Origin: Anaerohalosphaeraceae bacterium
Lineage (GTDB): Bacteria > Planctomycetota > Phycisphaerae > Sedimentisphaerales > Anaerohalosphaeraceae
Reading direction: 5' to 3'
Assembly: GCA_035378985.1 (NCBI GenBank)
Contig: DAOSUR010000002.1
Location: forward strand, 124,001 to 188,000
Length of the DNA: 64,000 nucleotides
Position numbers and translations under genes: made by a program. The notes below the pieces were generated by a model, which worked only from the letters and a program-made list of their open reading frames with translations, was not told the origin of the DNA and did no database searches. Position 1 is the stretch's first letter. Every line of letters begins with the position of its first letter. Of this stretch, positions 33,060 through 42,229 are shown piece by piece.

Positions 33060-33875
33060 ATGGAGACGGAGCGGTTGTATGTGCATGGGTATTCGGAGCG
33101 GGAGGCCCTTCGGCTGTCGGACCAGGCGGAGACGCTTTCGTCTCTGATTCATCGGGATGTGCTGTATCCGCCCGGCTTGAGGGTGCTGGAGGCAGGCTGC
33201 GGAGTCGGTTCCCAAACGGTGATGCTGGCTCGGCAGAACCCGCAGGTGTCATTTGTATCTGTTGATATTTCCGCGGATTCGCTGGAGGAGGCCCGGGCTC
33301 GTGCCGCTCGGGAGGGGTTTCGGAATGTGAAGTTTGAACAGGCGGATTTGTTCGAGTTGCCGTATGGGCCGGGCAGCTTTGACCATGTTTTTTTGTGTTT
33401 TGTGCTGGAGCATCTGCCCAAGCCGGCGGAGGCCCTGCGAAAACTGATGCGAGTGCTGAAAGCCGGTGGGAGCATAACCGCTGTGGAAGGGGATCACGGG
33501 TCTGCGTTTTTTCATCCGGATAATTCTTTTTCACGCCGGGCAATTGAATGTCTGGTAACGCTGCAGGCGAGGGGCGGAGGGGATGCACTGATCGGCAGAC
33601 GGCTTTACCCCCTGTTTGTGCAGGCAGGGCTGAGAGAGGTTCGGGTGGAGCCGCTGGTGGTTTATGCAGATGCAAGCCGCCCTGCTATGGCGGAGGGGTT
33701 TACAAAAAAGACCTTTGCGGCGATGGTAGAGGGGGTGGCAAAAGAGGTCTTAGCGGCGGGTTTGATGAGTCCGGAGGAGTGGAGAATGGGGGTGGAAGGG
33801 CTTTATCGTGCGGCCGAGCCGGACGGAACGTTTCATTATACATTTTTTAAGGCCAGGGGAATCAAAGAGCTGTGA
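33060..33875 (+). CDS. Class I SAM-dependent methyltransferase
   Basis: A 271-residue methyltransferase of unknown substrate. SAM motif I is LRVLEAGCGVGSQTVMLA (near 41), with motif II FVSVDISADSLEEARARAA, then VKFEQADLFELPYGPGSFDH, FLCFVLEHLPKPAEALRKLM and LKAGGSITAVEGDHG. The C-terminal part, with YPLFVQAGLREVRVEPLVVY, resembles small-molecule methyltransferases of the UbiE/Methyltransf_11 type. Its GTGA overlap with trpC (33872-33875) and the short 34-base gap after DUF1844 suggest co-transcription, but tryptophan synthesis needs no methylation, so the link is probably only operonic. Confidence 0.8.
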   Translation: METERLYVHGYSEREALRLSDQAETLSSLIHRDVLYPPGLRVLEAGCGVGSQTVMLARQNPQVSFVSVDISADSLEEARARAAREGFRNVKFEQADLFELPYGPGSFDHVFLCFVLEHLPKPAEALRKLMRVLKAGGSITAVEGDHGSAFFHPDNSFSRRAIECLVTLQARGGGDALIGRRLYPLFVQAGLREVRVEPLVVYADASRPAMAEGFTKKTFAAMVEGVAKEVLAAGLMSPEEWRMGVEGLYRAAEPDGTFHYTFFKARGIKEL

Positions 33876-34687
33876 GTACGATTCTGGACGAAATTCTGGC
33901 TCATAAGCGGCAGGAGGTGGCGGTTCGGAAGGAACAAGTGCCGCTGGAGGAACTGCGCAGGAAGATCAGCGGGCTTCCAAAGTGCCGCAATTTTTATCAG
34001 GCAGTAACGAAGAAAAATCCCCGCGGGCTGAATGTGATTGCGGAGGTCAAGAAAGCCTCTCCATCGGCGGGGATCATCCGAGAGCATTTCGAGCCGGTGG
34101 AGATTGCGCGGATTTATGAGCGGTGCGGAGCGGATGCCGTCAGCGTCCTTACGGATGAAAAATATTTTGGGGGGAAACTGGAGTATCTGACGGCAGTTAA
34201 AGAAGCGGTGCGTCTGCCGGTGCTGCGGAAGGATTTTATTGTGGACGCCTATCAGGTGTATGAGGCGCGGGCGGCGGGGGCGGATGCGATTCTGCTGATT
34301 GCCGAGGCACTGCCACAGGGCCAGATTATGGATTTGATGATTCTGGCCAATCAGCTGACCCTGACGGTGCTGCTGGAGGTGCACGAGGCGGATCGTTTGC
34401 TGCAGATGCGCAGTCTCATCGGGTTTCCGCAAAAACACTACAGTGTGCTGGGGATTAACAACCGGGACCTTCGGACGATGAGGGTGGATTTGAATCATAC
34501 CCGTCGGCTGGCGGAACTGGCGGACAATCGCCGGGAGGTGATTGCCGAAAGCGGGATTCATACGCGGCAGGATGTCGAGATGCTTAAAGGGCTTGGAATC
34601 GGAGGAGTGCTGATCGGTCAGGCCCTGTGCGGGAGCCGCTCGATTCAAGAAAAGTTTGAGGAGCTGTTCGGCGGCGGGAGCGCATAG
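33872..34687 (+). CDS. trpC: Indole-3-glycerol phosphate synthase
   Basis: A 271-residue TIM-barrel enzyme for ring closure of CdRP in tryptophan biosynthesis. Signatures: ILDEILAHKRQEVAVRK at the N-terminus, NVIAEVKKASPSAGIIRE (near 54, with the catalytic Lys), VSVLTDEKYFGGKLEYL, LPVLRKDFIVDAYQVYEARA (catalytic Lys near 116), DAILLIAEAL, LEVHEADRLL, LGINNRDLRTMRVDL and VIAESGIHTRQDVEML with IGGVLIGQALC. It begins with GTG overlapping the methyltransferase stop, implying coupling. Other trp genes are not nearby, so the pathway is dispersed. The next gene starts immediately after the stop. Confidence 0.95.
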   Translation: MSTILDEILAHKRQEVAVRKEQVPLEELRRKISGLPKCRNFYQAVTKKNPRGLNVIAEVKKASPSAGIIREHFEPVEIARIYERCGADAVSVLTDEKYFGGKLEYLTAVKEAVRLPVLRKDFIVDAYQVYEARAAGADAILLIAEALPQGQIMDLMILANQLTLTVLLEVHEADRLLQMRSLIGFPQKHYSVLGINNRDLRTMRVDLNHTRRLAELADNRREVIAESGIHTRQDVEMLKGLGIGGVLIGQALCGSRSIQEKFEELFGGGSA

Positions 34688-35488
34688 GTGGACGGTCTGA
34701 TTCTGCTGAGTATTGGATTGGTGATGGGGCTGTTTGGGGGGCTTTTGGGGATTGGGGGTTCGATTGTGATGATTCCGGCGCTGACGCTGGTTTATGGTGA
34801 AAATCAGCATCTATATCAGGCGTCTGCGATGATTTGCAATTTTTTTGTGGCCGCCGCTTCGATTGCGGCGCATTGGCGGGCGGAGGCATTTGTCGGGTCG
34901 GTCTTGAAGCGGCTGCTGCCTGCGGCGGTGGCGGGGATTGTCCTTGGGGTAGCCATGAGCAACTGCCGATGCTTTGAGGGCCGAAACAGTTTCTATCTGG
35001 CTCGAATGTTCGGGGTCTTTTTGGTGTATGTGGCGGCGTACAATTTGTGGAAATTCTGGTCTCCGCCTGAACCGAAGAGGAAACCGCCTGTCTCAGAGCG
35101 GGTTCGAGGATTTTTTTCGGCAGGAATCGGGTTTTTGACAGGTATCGGAGCCGGGCTTTTAGGAATCGGTGCGGGGACGGTCTCCACGCCGCTGCAGCAG
35201 CTGTGTCTGAAAATGCCGCTTCGGAATGCAATGAGCAATTCGGCAGCGGCGATTGTTTCGATGGCATGGCTGGGGGCGATTTATAAGAATGCGACACTGA
35301 CCGAACATGGAATAGCGGTTGGGGACTCCATACGCATTGCTCTTTGGGTGCTGCCGGCAGGGATGGTTGGGGGATATTTGGGGGGGATTTTGATGCACAA
35401 ATTGCCGAAAAACCTTGTGCGGGCGGTTTTTACGGCGGTGTGTATTTTTGCGGCCTATCGTCTGCTGACGATTCAGCCGAGCCGATAA
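34688..35488 (+). CDS. TauE/SafE family sulfite exporter / permease
   Basis: A 266-residue membrane protein with about seven to eight hydrophobic segments and the duplicated glycine-rich half-signature of the TauE/SafE family: LFGGLLGIGGSIVMIPALTL (near 16) and ITGIGAGLLGIGAGTVSTPL-type sequence (near 158). Members move sulfite, sulfonates or other organic anions. Substrate is unknown; sulfite efflux would fit a sulfatase-bearing organism only loosely, since sulfatases release sulfate. A GTG start directly abuts the trpC stop (TAG then GTG), again implying coupling. Confidence 0.85.
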   Translation: MDGLILLSIGLVMGLFGGLLGIGGSIVMIPALTLVYGENQHLYQASAMICNFFVAAASIAAHWRAEAFVGSVLKRLLPAAVAGIVLGVAMSNCRCFEGRNSFYLARMFGVFLVYVAAYNLWKFWSPPEPKRKPPVSERVRGFFSAGIGFLTGIGAGLLGIGAGTVSTPLQQLCLKMPLRNAMSNSAAAIVSMAWLGAIYKNATLTEHGIAVGDSIRIALWVLPAGMVGGYLGGILMHKLPKNLVRAVFTAVCIFAAYRLLTIQPSR

Positions 35489-35535
35489 AAGAGCAAGAGG
35501 CTCAAAAAAATAAGAAGGAGCCGGCTGTCTTTACA

Positions 35536-35555
35536 CCACGGGCTTGTGCCCGTGG
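35536..35555. repeat. REP-like palindrome
   Basis: CCACGGGC (35536-35543) and GCCCGTGG (35548-35555) form a perfect eight-pair stem with loop TTGT. It lies between the permease gene and the first ECF sigma gene and is followed by CTATATAC. It resembles REP elements mobilised by RAYT (TnpA-REP) transposases. I found only one copy in this window and no transposase. Confidence 0.45.
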
Positions 35556-35680
35556 CTATATACAAAAGAAAGGCCTTTTGAAGCCCTCCAAAATAACCGT
35601 ATTTTCCTCAAAAAATACCAAAGTCTGGGTTTGTTTACATCTGATAGAAAGAAGAGATTCCGAGAGCAATAAAGGGATAT

Positions 35681-36208
35681 ATGGAGTCTAAAGATACATT
35701 TTTGAAGTTATTTCTTGCTCACAACACCCATTTGTTCAGTTTTATCCTGACGCTGGTTCCGAATTATTCAGATGCGGAGGATTTGCTGCAGGAAACAGCT
35801 TCCCTGATGTGGGAAAAGTTTGAAACCTATCGTCCCGGAAGCAGTTTCTGGGCGTGGGCGCGTCAGATTGCCCGGTACAAAGTCGCCAATTATTATCGGG
35901 TGAAAAAAAGCCAGTTTCAGCTGGACGAAGATTTGCTGGAGGATTTGGGGGCGGCTCATGAACGGATGGTCGGCCATTTGAATGAGCAGAAAGCAGCATT
36001 GACCGGCTGTCTGAAAAAACTGCGTCAGGAGGATTTGAATCTAATTCGGATGAAGTATTTTCAGAATCTGTCGATTGCCGAAATTGCCCGCCAAAGCAAT
36101 CGGTCGATTCATTCGCTCTATAAGCGAATTTCCTTTATTTATTTTCTGCTGCAGGACTGCGTACAGAAAACCCTGGCGGCGTGGGATATCCGGTATGAAT
36201 CAGAATGA
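35681..36208 (+). CDS. ECF-type RNA polymerase sigma factor (copy 1)
   Basis: A 175-residue group 4 sigma factor. Region 2 spans HLFSFILTLVPNYSDAEDLL to FWAWARQIARYKVANYYR, with the DAEDLLQET core-binding motif; region 4 spans LKKLRQEDLNLIRMKYFQNL to SIAEIARQSNRSIHSLYKR, a helix-turn-helix for the -35 element. There is no C-terminal sensor extension. It is clearly paralogous to the ECF genes at 49931 and 51700 (shared PNxxDAEDxxQET, W-x-K/R-F-E). The FecR/LamG gene overlaps its end by 14 bases, the classical sigma/anti-sigma arrangement. The family resembles planctomycete and Verrucomicrobia ECF groups of unknown regulon. Confidence 0.93.
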   Translation: MESKDTFLKLFLAHNTHLFSFILTLVPNYSDAEDLLQETASLMWEKFETYRPGSSFWAWARQIARYKVANYYRVKKSQFQLDEDLLEDLGAAHERMVGHLNEQKAALTGCLKKLRQEDLNLIRMKYFQNLSIAEIARQSNRSIHSLYKRISFIYFLLQDCVQKTLAAWDIRYESE

Positions 36209-37898
36209 GCAAATCCGGTTGTATGAACTGATTACAGCGTCTGTCGATGGGACAATCAGTCCTGAAGACTTTGCCCGTCTGAGGGAGATTCTTCGGCGGG
36301 ATGTCCGGGCTCGCGAGTTGTATGCCGATTATATGGCGATTTTGACCCACATCAGAACTTTGCCGGAGTTGCAGGAACAGATGGAGGCTGAAAACGGCGA
36401 GGACAGCGGGCTGGATATGGAGCTGTGGGCGGCGCTGGCGGCAACGGAAAGGACGGCGGAAACGATTGACCTGCCGAAGAAAGAGGAACCGGTATGCCGG
36501 GAAGAGAGGAAGGAAAGCCGGCGAGAACAGCCTGTTATCAGCCGCCTGTCGCTTTATGCTCTGCTGATGTCGTCGGCGGCACTGATTTTTCTGGTGGTAT
36601 ATGCCTTCTTATTTACGGGGGTTTCGCGGCCGACTGTAGCGCGGCTGTCAAAAACAGCCGGAGCGAAGTGGGGAGATGGGAGTGGGCCTCTGAGCTGGGG
36701 CAGCGAGCTGAAGACCGGCCCGCTGCATCTGGCGGAAGGATATGCGGAACTTCTTTTTGAGGGCGGAACGACTCTGGTGGTGGAGGGACCGTCGGTGATG
36801 GTTCTGGAATCAGGCAGTCAAATCTTCCTGCAGGAAGGCAAGGTGGTGGCGAAGATGGAAGGTGGAAAGGAGGGGTTTGTCGTTCGTTCGCCTTCGGCCA
36901 GCGTAGTGGACTATGGGACGGAGTTTGGGGTTCAGGTGCATCCGACAGGCCATACGGAAACTTATGTGTATGAGGGGCAGGTAGAGATTCGGGATTCTTC
37001 TAATCCGATTCGCTTTCGCCAGCGTCTTCTTCTCAGTGCCGGTCAGGGTGCGGAGGCGGATGCGGGCAGCCGAATTGCCGTCAAGCAGATTGACCCGACT
37101 CGGTTTGTCCGGACGGAAGAGATGGACGTCCGTTTTCAGGCCCAGAAAGAGGGCGGTTATTATCGTTGGAAGGCCTATTCGTATTCGCTTCGCCGCGACC
37201 CGTCTCTGGCGGCTTATTTCCCCTGCGAGCGTGTCCTGTCGGACTCGGACGTACTGGAAAATGTTGTGTCGGAGCGATTTGGAGTCGGACACGGCCGACT
37301 GGGGGGCGGCTTTGCCGCTGCGCCGGAGTGGACGAACGGGCGATGGCCGCAGAAGGGCGCCTTGCAGTTTGACCGACGGAAGGGACAGGGGGTTCGAGTG
37401 CCTTCCCATCCGGCGCTGTGTCTGACCGGACCGATTACGCTGGCGGTGTGGGTAAACCTGCAGGAAAATCCGGAGGCGATGGGCGGTCATATTCTTTCCT
37501 GTCGGGACAACAATCGGGTCAATTTCCAGCTCAGCTATTTCAACGGATGGACCAGCGCCGGCCAGGAGGATTATACGATACAGTTTCTGCGATATCAGAC
37601 TTTCACGAAGCTCAGCAGTCAGCCGCTTTTGCTGAAACCGGGTCAGTGGACATTTCTGGCGGTGACGCATGACGGCAAGACGGTGTCGTTTTATGTCAAC
37701 GGGATGCTTCACAGTACAGTCCCCTATGTGTATCAGGCGGAACCGGTGTCGGCGGATTTGCTGCTCGGCGATGTGGACGTGCCCGGGGTGGATTATTCGT
37801 TCAAGAGGTTTCACGGGATTTTGGATGAGGCGGCGATTTTCAATCGTGTTTTAACTGCGGAGGAGATTCGGCAGATGTATGAAGCCGGCAAACCGTGA
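36195..37898 (+). CDS. FecR-type anti-sigma factor with LamG lectin domain (copy 1)
   Basis: A 567-residue membrane protein. An N-terminal helical cytoplasmic part (YELITASVDGTISPEDFARL, to about 115) should hold the adjacent sigma factor. One membrane helix follows (LSLYALLMSSAALIFLVVYA, about 117-140), then a FecR domain (170-310) with VVDYGTEFGVQVHPTGHTE, and a C-terminal LamG/concanavalin-like domain (337-567; LAAYFPCERVLSDSDVLENV, ITLAVWVNLQENP, DEAAIFNRVLTAEEIRQMYE). The start at 36195 is chosen because it begins the conserved region and overlaps the sigma gene; the frame is open 40 codons earlier but inside that gene. A lectin domain fused to an anti-sigma factor suggests glycan sensing (inference). 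Confidence 0.85.
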   Translation: MNQNEQIRLYELITASVDGTISPEDFARLREILRRDVRARELYADYMAILTHIRTLPELQEQMEAENGEDSGLDMELWAALAATERTAETIDLPKKEEPVCREERKESRREQPVISRLSLYALLMSSAALIFLVVYAFLFTGVSRPTVARLSKTAGAKWGDGSGPLSWGSELKTGPLHLAEGYAELLFEGGTTLVVEGPSVMVLESGSQIFLQEGKVVAKMEGGKEGFVVRSPSASVVDYGTEFGVQVHPTGHTETYVYEGQVEIRDSSNPIRFRQRLLLSAGQGAEADAGSRIAVKQIDPTRFVRTEEMDVRFQAQKEGGYYRWKAYSYSLRRDPSLAAYFPCERVLSDSDVLENVVSERFGVGHGRLGGGFAAAPEWTNGRWPQKGALQFDRRKGQGVRVPSHPALCLTGPITLAVWVNLQENPEAMGGHILSCRDNNRVNFQLSYFNGWTSAGQEDYTIQFLRYQTFTKLSSQPLLLKPGQWTFLAVTHDGKTVSFYVNGMLHSTVPYVYQAEPVSADLLLGDVDVPGVDYSFKRFHGILDEAAIFNRVLTAEEIRQMYEAGKP

Positions 37899-37938
37899 GG
37901 GGATGGGCGTGCAATTTTAGCGGAGGTGTGATGAAGCG

Positions 37939-38082
37939 ATGACGCAAAGAAGCGGCGGGGAGAAAATGAGCCGTCAGATGGGGGTTGGAACGAAGGGTTT
38001 GTTCGAAACAAGCGAGGGGATTTCCTCTCTGAGGAAGGGAACTTTTATTTCTACGAGGCAGTTTTTAAGGGAAAGGGTCTGA
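37939..38082 (+). CDS. Candidate 47-residue basic small ORF
   Basis: An ATG at 37939, with GCGGAGG 12 bases before it, opens 47 codons ending in TGA two bases before the next start. The peptide is rich in Lys, Arg, Ser and Gly (MTQRSGGEKMSRQMG...LRERV) and has no recognisable motif. The start region TTTTAGCGGAGG...GAAGCGATGA resembles that of the secreted LamG gene at 54022. It may be chance in a G-rich leader. Confidence 0.25.
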   Translation: MTQRSGGEKMSRQMGVGTKGLFETSEGISSLRKGTFISTRQFLRERV

Positions 38083-38084
38083 CG

Positions 38085-40073
38085 ATGAAGAGGATGAGAG
38101 GCGGAATTTTGGAATTATTTGTTTGGCTGGCCTGCGGGGCGGCCGCCGTGGGATGGACAGGGAGCGTATATCAGGGTGTTTATGTGGATGCGACGGAAAG
38201 CAGCACGGCGGCGGTCAGCGGTCAGAGCCCGTGGAACAGCGGAACGGGGGATACGGCGGGTCTGTGGAAGCTTCGCAACACCTTTGGCAACGAGATGATG
38301 CTGTGGGAGGCCAACGGCAACACATCTTACTTGGGGGACTGCCCGATGCTGGTGACGACGGTTTCCGGACTGATGCCGGGATTTCGGTATGCGGTTTCCG
38401 TGGTGTACTGGAATCCGTCGGGGCAGAATATTCGTTTGCTGGCGGGGTTGAGTTCAGACAGTTTAAGCGAGTTTAATACGAATAACGGCAGCAGCCGACA
38501 GACCGGGGCAGTGGATGCGGACCGGTATGAGTATGAAGGTCTAATTGGAACGGCTCAGGCGGACGGCGCGGGGACGATTCGGGTTTATATCGACGACATC
38601 GCCAATACGTACCGGAGCTGGTACGACGGGCTGACGGTTCGGGCGCTGGGGGCTTCGGAGCCGAGTCCGGCGCACGGGGCGACGGATGTGCCGGCCGGAC
38701 AGAATCTGACGCTGCAGTGGGCGATGCCGGCCGATGCAGCCAACCCGAATCAGCCGAGCCCCTATGTGAGTAAGCATTATTTGTATTTGCGGAAGAATGA
38801 CCCGAATCTGGCGGGAGTCGTTCCTCTGGAAGTAACGGTCTCCTCGAATCCGGCGGCTCAAAGCCAAACGGTGTTTGTGGAGAACAATGCCGTCTATTAC
38901 TGGCGGGTCGATGAGAGCATTCAGGGGTCGGGACCGAATGACCCCAATACGGTTCGGGGTGACGTATGGTCGTTCCGGACGACACAGACGATACCGAGTT
39001 TTGAGCCGCCGTACGGCAGCCAGCCGAGCGGGGCGGCGGTATTTGTCGGACAGGAAATTACTTTAACGGCGCAAGCGGGCGTTTCACCCGGTCAGGACAA
39101 CGCCTTTTCTTATAAATGGTACAAAGGGCCGTCCGGTGTAACGACTAACCCTGTGCTTAATGAAGCGGGGCATATTGAGGGAGCGACGACGGCGCAGCTG
39201 AAGATTTGGGTGCAGCCGGGCGACGAAGGATATTACTGGTGCCGGGCGACGAACAGTCAGGGCAGCGGCAATTTCGCAGCGGCCCGGATTGTGCTCAAGA
39301 AGCTGCTGGCTCATTACACATTTGACGGCACGCTGAATGATTCGGCAGGAGCTAATCATGGGACGATGAGCAGTCCGGTTTATACGGCCGGCATCAGCGG
39401 CCAGGCGCTGGTATTTGACGGCACGCAGCCGATGAGCATCGGAACGGGCGGGTATCCGAACGGCACGGAAGGAGGCGGGCTGTCGGAGGGAACGGTTTCG
39501 TTCTGGATTAACTCGTCGGTAACCGGAGCCCACAGTTTTATCGGAAGCGCCAATGCCGCCGACGGGACGATGCTGAATATTCACTACTCCAATGCCAATG
39601 CGGTGCAGCTGTATGTGCAGAATGCGGCGTCCAGTCAGATGCTGGTGCAGTTCTCGTCTCCCATCAATCTGCGGAACGGGCAGTGGCATCTGCTGACGTT
39701 TGCGTGGAACAGCGGGACGGGGCAGGGTTGGATTTACCTGGACGGACGGCTGGCCTATACGGGAACTTCCACGGCGGTCAGCGGGTTTACAGGCTGGCAG
39801 TATCCCCTGACAGTGGGGGCATTCAACAACGGAGGGACGCCGGCTTCTTTTTATAACGGAGCGATGGACGACCTGCGGGTGTACAACTACACGCTGACGG
39901 CGGCGGAAGCAGCACAGCTGTATGTGGATTTTGTTCCCGGAGCGACGATTTGTCCGACGGCGCCTGGATATGATTTTGACGGAGATTGCCGGGTTGACCT
40001 GGCGGACCTGGCGGAGTTTGCAGTCGGCTGGATGGACTGTGGTCTGATTCCGGCGGATGCATGCAGGCAGTAG
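38085..40073 (+). CDS. Secreted multidomain LamG protein with C-terminal half-dockerin
   Basis: A 662-residue secreted protein with no catalytic motif. A signal peptide (FVWLACGAAAVGWTG) is followed by an N-terminal domain (25-188) shared with the next secreted genes: SGLMPGFRYAVSVVYWNPSG, then YIDDIANTYRSWYDGL. Next come an Fn3-like domain (189-305; YYWRVDE), an Ig-like domain (306-405; YYWCRATNSQGSG), and a LamG domain (408-620; LAHYTFDGTLNDSAGANHGT, DDLRVYNYTLTAAEAAQLY). It ends in the Cys-containing half-dockerin GDCRVDLADLAEFAVGW (about 625-655). Probably a surface glycan-binding protein. AAGGGAAAGGGTCTGACG precedes the ATG. It is downstream of the first sigma/anti-sigma pair and may be its target. 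Confidence 0.8.
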   Translation: MKRMRGGILELFVWLACGAAAVGWTGSVYQGVYVDATESSTAAVSGQSPWNSGTGDTAGLWKLRNTFGNEMMLWEANGNTSYLGDCPMLVTTVSGLMPGFRYAVSVVYWNPSGQNIRLLAGLSSDSLSEFNTNNGSSRQTGAVDADRYEYEGLIGTAQADGAGTIRVYIDDIANTYRSWYDGLTVRALGASEPSPAHGATDVPAGQNLTLQWAMPADAANPNQPSPYVSKHYLYLRKNDPNLAGVVPLEVTVSSNPAAQSQTVFVENNAVYYWRVDESIQGSGPNDPNTVRGDVWSFRTTQTIPSFEPPYGSQPSGAAVFVGQEITLTAQAGVSPGQDNAFSYKWYKGPSGVTTNPVLNEAGHIEGATTAQLKIWVQPGDEGYYWCRATNSQGSGNFAAARIVLKKLLAHYTFDGTLNDSAGANHGTMSSPVYTAGISGQALVFDGTQPMSIGTGGYPNGTEGGGLSEGTVSFWINSSVTGAHSFIGSANAADGTMLNIHYSNANAVQLYVQNAASSQMLVQFSSPINLRNGQWHLLTFAWNSGTGQGWIYLDGRLAYTGTSTAVSGFTGWQYPLTVGAFNNGGTPASFYNGAMDDLRVYNYTLTAAEAAQLYVDFVPGATICPTAPGYDFDGDCRVDLADLAEFAVGWMDCGLIPADACRQ

Positions 40074-40109
40074 GGTTGAGAGAGAAAGACATAAACAGGA
40101 GAAGAAACC

Positions 40110-42137
40110 ATGAAAACGGCAAGATATATAGGCAGTTTGATTTTGATCGGGCTGTTGTGCGGGAGTGGATATGGGGCGCAGAGTTATCTGGACGCCCGGG
40201 GCGGAGCGAGCGGCAATACGGTGAATGCAGCAACAGGCAGCCCGACGGACTGGTGGGTTTCCTCCCCGTTGCAGGATAACCTCTGGGGTCGACGGACGGG
40301 CTTTGCGAACAATCCGAGTTTTACGCTGGGCGGTGACAGCGATATTCTCGAATCGAGCGGAACCGGCAGCGGACGGGAAAACAGCCCGATGATCAAGACG
40401 ACAATTTCCGGTCTGCAGCCGGAGATGTATTACAACCTGTGGGTGGTGTACTGGTCAGCCAATGGTCAAAACTGGTGTGTTCGGGCGGGGCTGACGTCCT
40501 CGAATCTGCCGCTGTATGACTTTACCGGTGCGGCGGGAGCGACGGCCGGGACTCGCACAGGCAAAACGGAAGGAGACCGAAACGAACTGACGGCCTATCT
40601 GGGCTATAAAGCCGCCGGCGCAGACGGGAAACTGTCGGTATTTGTTGATGACAAGCCGTCGGATGCCTCCCAGGGCGGCTGGTATGACCGGACGTGGTAT
40701 GATGGACTCCTTTATGAGGTGTACAATGTGCCGTTTGCTCCTTCGCCTGCGGACGGGGCGGTGAATGTGCCGACCTCGACGGCGGTGCTGTCTTTTACGC
40801 CGATGCGGGACCCGAATCATCTGAATCAGGAGAATCCGAAGATTCTGATGCACAAGGTTTATTTTGATGATGACCCGAATCTGGCGGATGCGGACGATTT
40901 GCTGGCGACGGTGCCGGCGGGACAGAGCCAGACGCAGATGCCGACTCTGCAGCCGAATAAGACGTATTACTGGCGGGTAGATGAGATTCTGGAAGATAAC
41001 AGCGTAGTAACGGGTGTTGTCTGGTCCTTTCAAACGGTCAAAACGATGCCTGATTTCAATCCGCCCATCGGGTATCAGCCGGTCAATACGGCGGTCTTTG
41101 TCGGAGAGGATGCCGTGCTGACGGCGGCGGCGGGCGTCGGCAACTTTACGTACCAGTGGTACAAAGGGACCTCCGGGGATACGAGTCAGCCGCTGTCGAA
41201 TGAGCCAGGACACATTTGGGGAGCGAACAGTTCCCAATTGACGATTACCGCGGCGGCGGCGGATGAAGGGCTGTATTGGTGCCGGGCGAGCAATGAGCTG
41301 GGTTCGGCGAATTCCAATGCGGCGAGCATTGCTGTCAAACGGCTCGTCGCCCGCTGGACGATGAACCAGTCGGATTATCAGGCGGGGCAGTATCTGGATG
41401 CAAGCGGAGAAGGGCATGCGGCCGTCCCGAACGGAGCTCCGGCTTTTCTGGAGGGTGCAGACGGCCAGGCGTTTGGGGCTGTTCAGGTGAATTCGGAAAA
41501 CGGATTTGCCGATGCAGGAACGTGGAATCCTTCCGCTTACACCGGGCAGATAACGGTTTCGCTGTGGGCCCGATGGAACGGACAGACGGAGCCGGCCAGC
41601 TGGCAGGGACTGATTGCCAAGCGGGCCTCTTTTGCGGCAGACGGAATGATGTGGCAGCTCGAGGTGGACCAGACCAACAACAACGTGGTGTACAAAAACG
41701 GAAGCAACACGGCGGTTTCATCAGGGCCGCTGCCGATTGGACAGTGGGCGCATGTCGCGGTGGTGTTTGACGGGACGACGGCGGTGCTGTACCGCAATGG
41801 TCAGCAGGTCAGCAGCGGAGCGGTTCCGTTCAGCACCGGCACATCCGCTCCCCTGGTGATCGGAGCTTCTGAAAAAAGCACGGCGGGAGTCTTCAGCTGG
41901 CCGTTCTCGGGCGGGCTGGATGATGTGCGGATTTACAATTATGCTCTCGATGCGGCGGCGATTGCCCAGCTGTACGTGGATTTTGTGCCGGGTGCATCTG
42001 TTTGTGTGGACAACCCGGAGATGGATTTGAGCGGTCCGGAAGGACAAGCAGACTGCAAAGTGAATTTGTATGACCTGGCGGAAGTGGCACGGCAGTGGCT
42101 GGTCTGCAATCTGATACCGGCGTCTGCATGTGATTAA
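40110..42137 (+). CDS. Secreted multidomain LamG protein with C-terminal half-dockerin
   Basis: A 675-residue paralogue of the previous protein with the same order of domains. After the signal (YIGSLILIGLLCGSGYGA) comes the shared N-terminal domain (20-205; VVYWSANGQNWCVRAG, DDKPSDASQGGWYDR), an Fn3-like domain (209-315), an Ig-like domain (317-410; LYWCRASNELGSAN) and a LamG domain (413-625; VARWTMNQSDYQAGQYLDAS, WPFSGGLDDVRIYNYALD). It ends in the half-dockerin with QADCKVNLYDLAEVARQWL (about 645-667). AGGAGAAGAAACC precedes the ATG, 36 bases after the preceding stop, so the two are probably co-transcribed. A 45-base stretch (40647-40691) is identical to one in the gene at 44767. Confidence 0.8.
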   Translation: MKTARYIGSLILIGLLCGSGYGAQSYLDARGGASGNTVNAATGSPTDWWVSSPLQDNLWGRRTGFANNPSFTLGGDSDILESSGTGSGRENSPMIKTTISGLQPEMYYNLWVVYWSANGQNWCVRAGLTSSNLPLYDFTGAAGATAGTRTGKTEGDRNELTAYLGYKAAGADGKLSVFVDDKPSDASQGGWYDRTWYDGLLYEVYNVPFAPSPADGAVNVPTSTAVLSFTPMRDPNHLNQENPKILMHKVYFDDDPNLADADDLLATVPAGQSQTQMPTLQPNKTYYWRVDEILEDNSVVTGVVWSFQTVKTMPDFNPPIGYQPVNTAVFVGEDAVLTAAAGVGNFTYQWYKGTSGDTSQPLSNEPGHIWGANSSQLTITAAAADEGLYWCRASNELGSANSNAASIAVKRLVARWTMNQSDYQAGQYLDASGEGHAAVPNGAPAFLEGADGQAFGAVQVNSENGFADAGTWNPSAYTGQITVSLWARWNGQTEPASWQGLIAKRASFAADGMMWQLEVDQTNNNVVYKNGSNTAVSSGPLPIGQWAHVAVVFDGTTAVLYRNGQQVSSGAVPFSTGTSAPLVIGASEKSTAGVFSWPFSGGLDDVRIYNYALDAAAIAQLYVDFVPGASVCVDNPEMDLSGPEGQADCKVNLYDLAEVARQWLVCNLIPASACD

Positions 42138-42161
42138 AAGGTAAGAGAATGTTCACAACGG

Positions 42162-42192
42162 GGTCTGTGCCGTTCGGCACAGACCTTCTTTT
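42162..42192 (+). terminator. Rho-independent terminator
   Basis: GGTCTGTGCC (42162-42171) and GGCACAGACC (42176-42185) form a ten-pair stem with loop GTTC, followed by TTCTTTT. It ends the transcript of the two LamG genes and lies inside the 5' extension of the next frame, supporting that gene's start at 42230. Confidence 0.88.
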
Positions 42193-42229
42193 GGGGGGAC
42201 TTCCAATGAGAGGACCTCAGAAAGGCATC

